This document shows, piece by piece, positions 1-5,919 of a stretch of 14,911 nt of DNA. The notes beneath the pieces are model-generated. The model worked only from the letters and a program-made list of their open reading frames with translations, searched no databases and was not told where the DNA came from. The DNA is from an uncultured Eubacterium sp. (GTDB taxonomy: Bacteria; Bacillota; Clostridia; Lachnospirales; Lachnospiraceae). Positions within the stretch are counted from its first letter, which is position 1; each line of letters begins with the position of its first letter. The translations under genes and the position numbers were made by a program. Location of the stretch: NCBI GenBank assembly GCA_905236735.1, contig CAJOOU010000077.1:1-14911 (forward strand). Direction: 5' to 3'.

Positions 1-85
1 TCATCTCATACATATCTGTTGAAAGTTCTCCGATTTTCACCGCCTCATCCATAACATTTAACACATTTTCGTAAGGATTATACAT
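1..85 (-). CDS. Probable Glu/Leu/Phe/Val dehydrogenase (glutamate dehydrogenase family), N-terminal fragment
   Basis: The minus strand reads ATG at 85-83 followed by 28 open codons to the window edge, giving MYNPYENVLNVMDEAVKIGE and then LSTDMYEM. A strong ribosome binding site (AAGGAGG, 93-99) sits 7 bases upstream, which fixes the start. The NPYENVL opening followed by an acidic amphipathic helix resembles the N-terminus of clostridial NAD(P)-dependent amino-acid dehydrogenases of the glutamate dehydrogenase family, which interconvert glutamate and 2-oxoglutarate plus ammonium. Only this short N-terminus is visible; no catalytic Lys or Rossmann motif can be checked, so the family call is a recognition guess. 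That a real gene starts here is much safer than its identity. It is preceded by its own promoter and by a leader terminator, which suggests conditional expression. Confidence 0.5.
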   Translation of the reverse strand, partial: MYNPYENVLNVMDEAVKIGELSTDMYEM

Positions 86-109
86 ATTCAAGCCTCCTTG
101 TCATTAATT

Positions 110-143
110 AAAAAAAGAGCGCTTAAGATTTTCTTAAGCACTC
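110..143 (-). terminator. Intrinsic terminator inside the 5' leader of the dehydrogenase-like gene (candidate attenuator)
   Basis: On the minus strand GAGTGCTTAAGA, loop AAA and TCTTAAGCGCTC form a 12-bp stem with one G-U pair, followed directly by seven T residues. This is a textbook rho-independent terminator. It lies downstream of the promoter at 180-208 and ends only 24 bases before the start codon at 85. Its position in the leader, not after a gene, suggests an attenuator. No known riboswitch or T-box fold is recognisable in the roughly 30 bases between the predicted transcript start and the stem. Confidence 0.85.
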
Positions 144-166
144 CTTTGTACCTTTGACAATGTCAT
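134..166 (-). CDS. Possible 10-codon leader peptide overlapping the attenuator stem
   Basis: ATG at 166-164 opens MTLSKVQRSA and ends at a TAA (136-134) that lies inside the 5' arm of the leader terminator, so a translating ribosome would physically cover the stem. A GAGGG (173-177) lies 6 bases upstream of the ATG. Against it, the predicted transcription start (about 173) would remove part or all of that ribosome binding site, and the peptide has no run of a regulatory amino acid. This is therefore a weak candidate, recorded because of its position. Confidence 0.15.
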   Translation of the reverse strand: MTLSKVQRSA

Positions 167-179
167 AATAAACCCTCGT

Positions 180-208
180 ATTATACCAGAGTCAACAATT
201 ATTTTTAA
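180..208 (-). promoter_or_regulatory. Sigma-A promoter with extended -10 for the dehydrogenase-like gene
   Basis: The -10 hexamer TATAAT is at 180-185 and is preceded by TGG, which makes an extended -10 (TGnTATAAT). A poor -35, TTAAAA (203-208), is spaced by 17 bases. The predicted start of transcription is near 173. A TTGACT at 190-195 is too close (4 bases) to serve as the -35 of this promoter. Confidence 0.7.
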
Positions 209-230
209 GTTTTCTAGCTACGGAAAGATA

Positions 231-260
231 AGAGAGCAGTCAGTTCTGACTGCCCTCTCA
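231..260 (-). terminator. Probable terminator after the chemotaxis receptor gene
   Basis: An inverted repeat (CAGTCA/TGACTG with GAGAG/CTCTC outside it and a two-base bulge) starts about 34 bases beyond the receptor stop codon. On the minus strand it is followed by TTATCTTTCC, a moderately T-rich tract. Stem strength and position fit a rho-independent terminator; the tail is weaker than usual. Confidence 0.6.
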
Positions 261-293
261 CTTGTATGGAATATGATATGTGATTAATGTATT

Positions 294-2417
294 TTATATT
301 TCGTACTTGTTTACTTCGTCTGAAATCTCTTTGGCAATATTCATATTAACCATTGCTTCTTCATTTATGCTTGCAAGGTTTTCCGCAATATCTGTTGCCG
401 ATACCGTAGTATTGGTAACACCCTCAGCCATTTCGTTTACGGCTATATTAATTGCATCGATTGCCTCACGCATTGACTGCATAGCCTCATTTGCCTGAGA
501 TGAATTATCCGCAAATTCATTCATTGCTTCTACCATATTACCGATGTCGTCTGAGTACGCATCTGTAAGCATTCTCATTGACTCCCTTCCGTCATCATTG
601 TTCTTAAGAAGAGTATCCGACATATTACGGGCATTATTTGCAAGGACATCAACTGCTGCAATAACTTCATCCGATACCTGCTGGATATGTGAAGCAGCCT
701 CCGCCGATTCATTGGCAAGTTTGCTGATCTCATCTGCAACAACCGCAAATCCCTTACCTGCCTCACCTGCTCTGGCAGCCTCAATTGAAGCATTAAGAGA
801 AAGCAGGTTGGTCTGGCTCGAAATACTGATAATATCATCAACAAGGCTGTTGATATTCTCAACCTTCTTGGCAAGCTCAATACTTTCGTTAAGCTGGTCA
901 ACAAGCACCTTTGTACGCTCATCACTCTTGTCAAGGTTGGATATGGCACCTTCTGCCATGTCTGTAACCTTCTTCATTATCTGCTTAGAAGACTCTGACT
1001 GATTTAAGGCCTGCTCATATACATTGTTTACAAGTCCGGTAACATCCTCTATATTGCCGACAATAAGCTGAAGAGATGCAGCCGTTTCCTGGCTTGATGC
1101 TGACATTTCTTCCATCGTGGCAGACATATTGTTTACCTCTCCTTCAGAAGCAACAATGCTTTCCGATACGCTTCTTGATACTTCCGTCAGCTTGTCGGAT
1201 TCGTTTTTAAGCATTGTCATAACATCCTTAAGAGTACTGATGAACTGGTTAATGCTTCCTCCGAGTTCACCGACCTCATCATGGGTGGTAATATCTACCT
1301 GCGTATTTAAGTTACCACTGCCGGACTCGATGTCTTTAATAAGTCCGTTAACGACATTCGTAGACTTCATAAGAGGTTTAACGATTGAACGGGTGGCAAC
1401 TGCGATAACAACACCTGCAAGTATAATTGCGATAACAGCAATAAGTGACATCTGTCTTGATATGTCATTTACCGGTTTTGAGAATACCGTTCCCGGAGTA
1501 TATACCATACATACATAGTTTTCTCCGACCGTATATCCCATAACATTTGTAACGCCGGCCGTAATCGTATTTGCAAACGGCATATCGCCTACAAGGTTTG
1601 TTGTGATGTTTGACCATGTATCCGGGTCTTCGTCGGCAACACTGTAATTTAAGATGAGAGTTTCATCCGGGCATGCCACAACATTTCCCGAAAGGTCAAG
1701 AAGTGTAACGGATGTCGTAGATTCCTCATCATTATTTACTATATTCTGAGACATGGCAGAAAGGCTTATAGCTGCATTAACAACGCCGACAACATCTCCG
1801 GTAGAAGGATCGTTTATTGCATAGGCAATAACATATACGGGAAGTCCGGAGCCCGGTGATACATCTGTTCCGAAGAATGAACCTTCCGTAAGACAGGTCT
1901 CATAGAATTCCTCACCCGCCACATTTGTGAGCGACTCTTCAAAATTACCTATTGTATTACAATAAGTCTGCGAGCCGCAGGTAAAGAATATATTTTCATA
2001 AATATTTCCTTCTGTCTCAGCAATCTTTATGAGATACTCAGACATTTTGTCGCGCTCTGTTGTATCTACTGCCGAAGCATCCTCCGTATCACGGCACACC
2101 GCAACAATCTGACCGTTATTTGCTATAGAGCACACAATACCTTTTTGTGCGGTAATAAACTGGTCAAGCGCATCTGCCTGAGCTGTTGAGAGATTTCTTA
2201 AACTCTCGGCTCCGGTATCGTTAATGGTATCTCCGTTCTTATTTGTGCTGTATGAAACCACAATAATAAGCGGCACGGCCATACAAAGCAGAGCTACTAT
2301 AAGTATTTTTGCAAATATACTGAATTTGGCTCCGTTTTTCTTTTTACGATCTTTCTTTTTCTTTTTTTTCAAAGCTTCATCTTCCAAGAGCTCATCAATG
2401 TCGTCTTTTCTTTTCAT
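294..2417 (-). CDS. Methyl-accepting chemotaxis protein with extracytoplasmic Cache-type sensor
   Basis: This is a 707-residue transmembrane chemoreceptor. A cytoplasmic, strongly charged N-terminus (Lys-rich at residues 17-27) leads to a first membrane segment at about 35-57. A sensor region of roughly 260 residues follows, with Cache-like features such as YENIFF. The second membrane segment is at about 320-342, then a HAMP linker, and a long helical signalling domain from about 395 to the end. The conserved hairpin tip reads SQTNLLSLNASIEAARAGEA followed by GKGFAVVADE, near residues 530-566, the site that binds CheA and CheW. It should relay an external ligand signal to the flagellar motor; the ligand cannot be told from sequence. 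The C-terminus (NKYEI) lacks a CheR-tethering pentapeptide. The start at 2417 is chosen for its ribosome binding site; the frame stays open upstream to 2492, but that extension runs through a promoter-proximal hairpin. Confidence 0.95.
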   Translation of the reverse strand: MKRKDDIDELLEDEALKKKKKKDRKKKNGAKFSIFAKILIVALLCMAVPLIIVVSYSTNKNGDTINDTGAESLRNLSTAQADALDQFITAQKGIVCSIANNGQIVAVCRDTEDASAVDTTERDKMSEYLIKIAETEGNIYENIFFTCGSQTYCNTIGNFEESLTNVAGEEFYETCLTEGSFFGTDVSPGSGLPVYVIAYAINDPSTGDVVGVVNAAISLSAMSQNIVNNDEESTTSVTLLDLSGNVVACPDETLILNYSVADEDPDTWSNITTNLVGDMPFANTITAGVTNVMGYTVGENYVCMVYTPGTVFSKPVNDISRQMSLIAVIAIILAGVVIAVATRSIVKPLMKSTNVVNGLIKDIESGSGNLNTQVDITTHDEVGELGGSINQFISTLKDVMTMLKNESDKLTEVSRSVSESIVASEGEVNNMSATMEEMSASSQETAASLQLIVGNIEDVTGLVNNVYEQALNQSESSKQIMKKVTDMAEGAISNLDKSDERTKVLVDQLNESIELAKKVENINSLVDDIISISSQTNLLSLNASIEAARAGEAGKGFAVVADEISKLANESAEAASHIQQVSDEVIAAVDVLANNARNMSDTLLKNNDDGRESMRMLTDAYSDDIGNMVEAMNEFADNSSQANEAMQSMREAIDAINIAVNEMAEGVTNTTVSATDIAENLASINEEAMVNMNIAKEISDEVNKYEI

Positions 2418-2423
2418 AGCTAA

Positions 2424-2433
2424 TCTCCTCTCC
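2424..2433 (-). promoter_or_regulatory. Ribosome binding site that sets the receptor start
   Basis: The minus strand carries GGAGAGGAGA 6 bases before the ATG at 2417-2415. The in-frame ATG at 2492 has no such site and lies in a hairpin essentially at the predicted transcript start, so 2417 is preferred. Confidence 0.85.
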
Positions 2434-2465
2434 AAAAGATTTATAGTTGTCTCAACATATAAAAA

Positions 2466-2494
2466 TAGTGTCACAGGATTTTCCTGTGACACTA
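2466..2494 (-). terminator. 13-bp perfect inverted repeat with T tract: probable terminator of the proS unit, overlapping the receptor transcription start
   Basis: Arms 2466-2478 (TAGTGTCACAGGA) and 2482-2494 are perfectly complementary around a 3-base loop, and on the minus strand TTTTTATAT follows. As RNA from the upstream proS operon this is a strong intrinsic terminator 119 bases past the proS stop. The -10 box of the receptor promoter begins at the very next base (2495), so the receptor transcript would start inside the repeat and could not form the full hairpin. As DNA, the palindrome is positioned like an operator over +1. Both roles are possible. Confidence 0.7.
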
Positions 2495-2523
2495 ATTATA
2501 CTAAATAATCATCCGGCGGTCAA
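2495..2523 (-). promoter_or_regulatory. Sigma-A promoter of the chemotaxis receptor
   Basis: TTGACC (2518-2523) and TATAAT (2495-2500) are separated by exactly 17 bases on the minus strand, near-consensus for the housekeeping sigma factor. Transcription should start at about 2488, inside the inverted repeat. There is no sign of a sigma-28 (flagellar) promoter, which is often found for chemotaxis genes. Confidence 0.85.
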
Positions 2524-2612
2524 CCAATTGTCAGATATTTTTGAAAAATGCAAACAAATGCGACTTTAATTGTCATTTTCTAAAATTTTTGCCAAAGATT
2601 TTAACAGAGCTT

Positions 2613-4343
2613 TTATAATTTTGTCTCTATATCAGCCGTAAGCTTTTCGATAAGATTCTGTGTTTCTTTAATGATCTCTTCCTTTTTAACCCTGCAGTTT
2701 ACGCTCTTGTCCCTGGTTGAAAGTTCAATCTCACCGTCCTTAAGTGCCTTCGGTCCTACAGTAATCCTTACCGGCACTCCAAGAAGATCGGCATCGGCAA
2801 ACATAGCTCCTGCCCTTACATCTCTGTCATCATATATAACTTCAATTCCCTCTTTTTTGAGTTCATTATAAATCCTGTCAGCCTCATCAAGACACTCCTT
2901 GTCATCCACCCTCATACAGCAGATATGAACCTGCCATGGAGCTATAGTAACGGGCCAGATTAGTCCCTTATCGTCGTGATGTGCTTCCATGACGCAGGCA
3001 GCAAGTCTGCCGACGCCAATTCCGTAGCATCCCATTATAGGAGTTTTTATGCTGCCGTCCTCCGCAGTATATGTCATCCCCATGCTGTCTGTGTATTTTG
3101 TTCCGAGCTGGAAAATATTACCAGCCTCAATACCTCTTCTTATTTTTACTGTCTTCTTTCCGCAGCAGGGACATATTCCGCCCTCCTGTATCTTGCTGAC
3201 ATCAATGTATTCCACATCTCCGATGTCCCTCTTTATATTAAGGCCTGTATAGTGATAATCCGTCTCGTTAGCGCCTGCGCAAAGGTTCTCTATGCCGCAA
3301 AGTGACTTATCGTAAATAACCCTGCATTTTGCCTCCTGATTATAAGGACCGCAGAATCCTGCCACAATACCGCTCTCGGGAGTCACATCAGCCGCATGCA
3401 CCTTTTCTCCGAGATAATTTGTAAGTTTGGTCTCATTTACCTCGTAATCACCTCTTAAGAATACTATTACATATTCGTCTGTGCTGCTTAACTGATACAT
3501 TACAGCCTTGCACGACTCTTCAACAGACAAGCCAAGGAAGGAGCATACTTCTTCAATTGTCTTGCAGTCAGGAGTGTGTACCTTCACAAGCTCTGCCCGA
3601 GGACTCGAAGCGCTGTTGTCTGTTATAGTGTCAGCCGCTTCCATATTTGCACTGTATCCACACTCGTCGCAAAGGACTATTGAGTCCTCGCCACAATCAG
3701 CAAGGAGCATGTATTCATGGGAAACGCTTCCGCCTATCATTCCCGAATCAGACTTTACGGAAATCACATCCGGTATGCCGGCTCTGCTGAATATACGGAA
3801 GTATGCGTTTGCCATTCTGTCGTAGTATTTTTCCAAATCCTCCTGAGATGTATGGAAAGAATACGCATCCTTCATGGTAAACTCCCTTACCCTGATGAGT
3901 CCCGCGCGAGGTCTGGCCTCGTCACGGTACTTTGTCTGAATCTGATATATTGAGAACGGATAATTCGCATATGTGCGTCCGTAATCCCTTGCAAGATTTA
4001 CGGCAGCCTCTTCATGAGTCATACCCAGCACCATCGGGCTTCCACCTCTGTCGGAAAAACGAAGAAGTTCGTCTCCCACACTCTCATATCTGCCGGACTC
4101 CTCCCAAAGAGATGCCGGAAGTACCACCGGAAACATTACTTCCTGACAATCGACATTGTCCATCTCTTCACGCAGAATTTTTTCAATTTTTGCCGTCACT
4201 TTCTTCATAGGCGTATATAAAGAAAAAATACCGTTTGATACCTGCTTTATATATCCTCCTCTTATGCTGAAAATGTGGCTGTCTATGACAGCATCTGCCG
4301 GGTTTTCTTTATATCTTATTCCTACAAGTTTGCTTAATTTCAT
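2613..4343 (-). CDS. proS: Prolyl-tRNA synthetase, bacterial type with editing domain
   Basis: This cytoplasmic class II aminoacyl-tRNA synthetase of 576 residues charges tRNA-Pro with proline. Motif 2 appears as TKYRDEARPRAGLIRVREFT (137-156) and motif 3 as GCYGIGVGRLAACVMEAHH (438-456), with PMVLGMTHEE at 103-112. An INS (YbaK-like) editing domain is inserted at about 224-385; Lys279 aligns with the lysine used to clear mischarged Ala-tRNA-Pro in the E. coli enzyme. Two CxxC pairs (CDEC at 225 and CPCC at 391) flank that insertion. Length and domain order match the bacterial ProS type, not the eukaryote/archaeal-like type. It starts 4 bases after the folD stop with GAGG (in the last folD codons) as ribosome binding site, so it is expressed with fchA and folD. 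The 195 bases after it hold only the receptor regulatory region. Confidence 0.97.
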   Translation of the reverse strand: MKLSKLVGIRYKENPADAVIDSHIFSIRGGYIKQVSNGIFSLYTPMKKVTAKIEKILREEMDNVDCQEVMFPVVLPASLWEESGRYESVGDELLRFSDRGGSPMVLGMTHEEAAVNLARDYGRTYANYPFSIYQIQTKYRDEARPRAGLIRVREFTMKDAYSFHTSQEDLEKYYDRMANAYFRIFSRAGIPDVISVKSDSGMIGGSVSHEYMLLADCGEDSIVLCDECGYSANMEAADTITDNSASSPRAELVKVHTPDCKTIEEVCSFLGLSVEESCKAVMYQLSSTDEYVIVFLRGDYEVNETKLTNYLGEKVHAADVTPESGIVAGFCGPYNQEAKCRVIYDKSLCGIENLCAGANETDYHYTGLNIKRDIGDVEYIDVSKIQEGGICPCCGKKTVKIRRGIEAGNIFQLGTKYTDSMGMTYTAEDGSIKTPIMGCYGIGVGRLAACVMEAHHDDKGLIWPVTIAPWQVHICCMRVDDKECLDEADRIYNELKKEGIEVIYDDRDVRAGAMFADADLLGVPVRITVGPKALKDGEIELSTRDKSVNCRVKKEEIIKETQNLIEKLTADIETKL

Positions 4344-4347
4344 TTTA

Positions 4348-5205
4348 TTACCTCATTTTCTCTGCTGCCTCTGCCACATGCAGAAGTAAAACAGTATTTG
4401 TTACCGTACCCACGCCGCCCGGTACGGGAGTAAGCGCATGCACTTTATTTTCTACAGCCTCAAAGTCGACATCTCCGCACAGTTTGTTTTTTTCTTCATT
4501 CCATGCAATGCCTACATCTATTATAGTCTGCTGTCTATCATTGGAAAGAAAACTTTCATTAATACTCTCCATCTGACCGCTGGCTGCAATAATTATATCT
4601 GCCTGCATACTAACAGCCGCTACATCCGGAGTCTTGCTATGGCATACGGTCACGGTTGCATCTTCCTGCAAAAGCATACAGGCCACCGGCCTGCCTACTA
4701 CCAGTGAGCGTCCTATTACAACAGCGTTTTTTCCTTTTATATCTATATTATAATACTTAAGGATTTCCATTGCGGCCTGCGCCGTACATGGTGCAAATCC
4801 CACATCTGTCCCGGTAAATACACCGGTAAGTGACTCTCCTGTTGCTCCGTCCACATCTTTGCCCGGCGGAATCATCCGCCTTGCTTTTTCGGAGTCTATA
4901 TGAGAAGGCAGGGGCTGAAACATCAGTATTCCATGTACCTTATCATCATTGCATATATCATTTAGCCTGTCAAAAAACTCAGTTTCCGGAACATCTGCCG
5001 GCATGAAAATCTTTTTAACGCAAACGCCTATGCCCTCGCACCTCTTGCTTACGGCATTCTCATAGGCTATATCATCTTTTCTCTCACCGACTCTAAGTAT
5101 TGCAAGAGCAGGTGTTATTCCCCGGTCTTTTAGTTTTTCCGTTATGCCGGCGGCTCTTTTTTTTATCTCTTCCGCCACAGGCTTGCCGCTTAATATCGTC
5201 GTCAT
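4348..5205 (-). CDS. folD: Methylenetetrahydrofolate dehydrogenase FolD, variant active site
   Basis: This 285-residue FolD-family enzyme oxidises 5,10-methylene-THF to methenyl-THF with NAD(P). Family features are KDVDG (116-120), the nucleotide-binding VIGRSLVVGRP (163-173), CHSKT (188-192) and the C-terminal TPVPGGVGTVT (259-269). Classical bifunctional enzymes have a YxxxK motif whose Lys, with a Gln in GILVQLPLP, drives the cyclohydrolase step. Here the aligned positions are Val52 (Tyr48 is kept; the nearest Lys is 54) and Phe96 (Gln is shifted to 97). The second Asp of KDVDG is kept. The sequence therefore looks specialised for the dehydrogenase step, with FchA next door supplying the cyclohydrolase. 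From memory, similar variants occur in other Clostridia. Its ATG overlaps the fchA stop by 4 bases (ATGA), implying coupled translation. Confidence 0.93.
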   Translation of the reverse strand: MTTILSGKPVAEEIKKRAAGITEKLKDRGITPALAILRVGERKDDIAYENAVSKRCEGIGVCVKKIFMPADVPETEFFDRLNDICNDDKVHGILMFQPLPSHIDSEKARRMIPPGKDVDGATGESLTGVFTGTDVGFAPCTAQAAMEILKYYNIDIKGKNAVVIGRSLVVGRPVACMLLQEDATVTVCHSKTPDVAAVSMQADIIIAASGQMESINESFLSNDRQQTIIDVGIAWNEEKNKLCGDVDFEAVENKVHALTPVPGGVGTVTNTVLLLHVAEAAEKMR

Positions 5206-5822
5206 CTCAAATCCTCCATCACAAGCCTTGCCGTATTTTCGGCCTTGGGAATGTATTCTTCCAGAAGTCTGTCTGCTTCATTTTCCAGTTCTCTTGCCTT
5301 TTCTGTTGCAAGCGGTCTGGTATTTATGTATATATTCATTGATGCACTCTCAAGAGCCGCCCTTGCAATGAGAGCTCCGCAACCTGCATCGGATTTTACG
5401 GTTACCGACCCTTTTATCCTCATCTCTTCAAGCATATCTATGGTTTTGGCAATCTCTCTCATCATCTCAATCGGCGCCTTACACGCATCAAGAGAAGCTT
5501 GTTCCATCACGCTTTCTTTTTCGGGATCGTCTTTCGGCAGGCTGTACGCCTTTTGCAGCGGCATAAATCCCTCAGCGTCCTTATCTATAAGAGCTATGAG
5601 GTTAAGCCTTGTTTTTTCAGCATCCTTTATTACCCTTTGCAAATCTTCCTCATATTGGGCGTATTTTTTTCTGCCGCTTGTAATATTGGCAACCATCGAG
5701 CAAAGTCCTGCCGCAAGAGCCCCGCAAAGAGCCGCTGCACCTCCGCCTCCGGGCACCGGAGCCTTTGACGCAAGTACTGCCGCAAAGTCTGTACATGATT
5801 TAGCTGAAAATTTATCTGACAT
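5202..5822 (-). CDS. fchA: Methenyltetrahydrofolate cyclohydrolase (formiminotransferase-cyclodeaminase C-terminal family)
   Basis: This soluble, all-helical protein of 206 residues matches the cyclodeaminase half of FTCD, which in clostridia stands alone as FchA and hydrolyses 5,10-methenyl-THF to 10-formyl-THF. The hallmark is the N-terminal glycine-rich stretch VPGGGGAAALCGALAAGL (23-40) followed by MVANIT, with the SDAGCGALIARAALESA segment later (from about residue 144). There is no formiminotransferase domain and no histidine-degradation gene nearby, so a role in one-carbon metabolism with the adjacent folD is favoured over formimino-THF cyclodeaminase. The start has a good GGAGG 6 bases upstream. 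It is the first gene of an fchA-folD-proS unit. Confidence 0.9.
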   Translation of the reverse strand: MSDKFSAKSCTDFAAVLASKAPVPGGGGAAALCGALAAGLCSMVANITSGRKKYAQYEEDLQRVIKDAEKTRLNLIALIDKDAEGFMPLQKAYSLPKDDPEKESVMEQASLDACKAPIEMMREIAKTIDMLEEMRIKGSVTVKSDAGCGALIARAALESASMNIYINTRPLATEKARELENEADRLLEEYIPKAENTARLVMEDLR

Positions 5823-5850
5823 ATTCTGCCTCCAAGGGTCTTTAAATTAG

Positions 5851-5885
5851 ATAAAAGCCGCAGGTCATTTACCCACGGCTTTTAT
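5851..5885 (-). terminator. Hairpin between the cobalamin operon and fchA, probable terminator
   Basis: ATAAAAGCCG (5851-5860) and CGGCTTTTAT (5876-5885) are perfectly complementary, with an inner GGT/ACC pairing in the 15-base loop. The stem reads A-run, GC core, T-run in both directions, so it could end transcription on either strand. On the minus strand it lies 34 bases after the phosphohexomutase stop and TTTTATCTAATTT follows the core. If fchA has no promoter of its own, it would act as a leaky boundary. Confidence 0.65.
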
Positions 5886-5912
5886 AATACATTATTATCG
5901 CCCTAATTTCCA
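5884..5912 (-). promoter_or_regulatory. Weak candidate promoter for fchA-folD-proS
   Basis: TGGAAA (5907-5912) and TATTAT (5884-5889) lie 17 bases apart on the minus strand, just after the mutase stop. Each hexamer departs from consensus, and the region is AT-rich, so chance is possible. It is the best candidate in the 97-base gap. Its predicted start would fall in the far arm of the hairpin at 5851-5885. Confidence 0.3.
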
Positions 5913-5919
5913 TAGCTTT

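Noticed and set aside
190..195. TTGACT as -35 box for the TATAAT at 180-185
   Set aside because: The spacing is 4 bases instead of about 17; the extended -10 with TTAAAA at 203-208 is the workable arrangement.
2415..2492. In-frame 25-residue N-terminal extension of the chemoreceptor (ATG at 2492)
   Set aside because: It would be translated from the palindrome at the predicted transcript start, has no ribosome binding site, and the ATG at 2417 has a strong one.
5245..5850. 201-codon open frame on the plus strand opposite fchA
   Set aside because: It mirrors the fchA frame, has no ribosome binding site or recognisable domain, and fchA is a clear family member. The same applies to plus-strand frames at 544-1002, 11696-12166 and 13110-13766.
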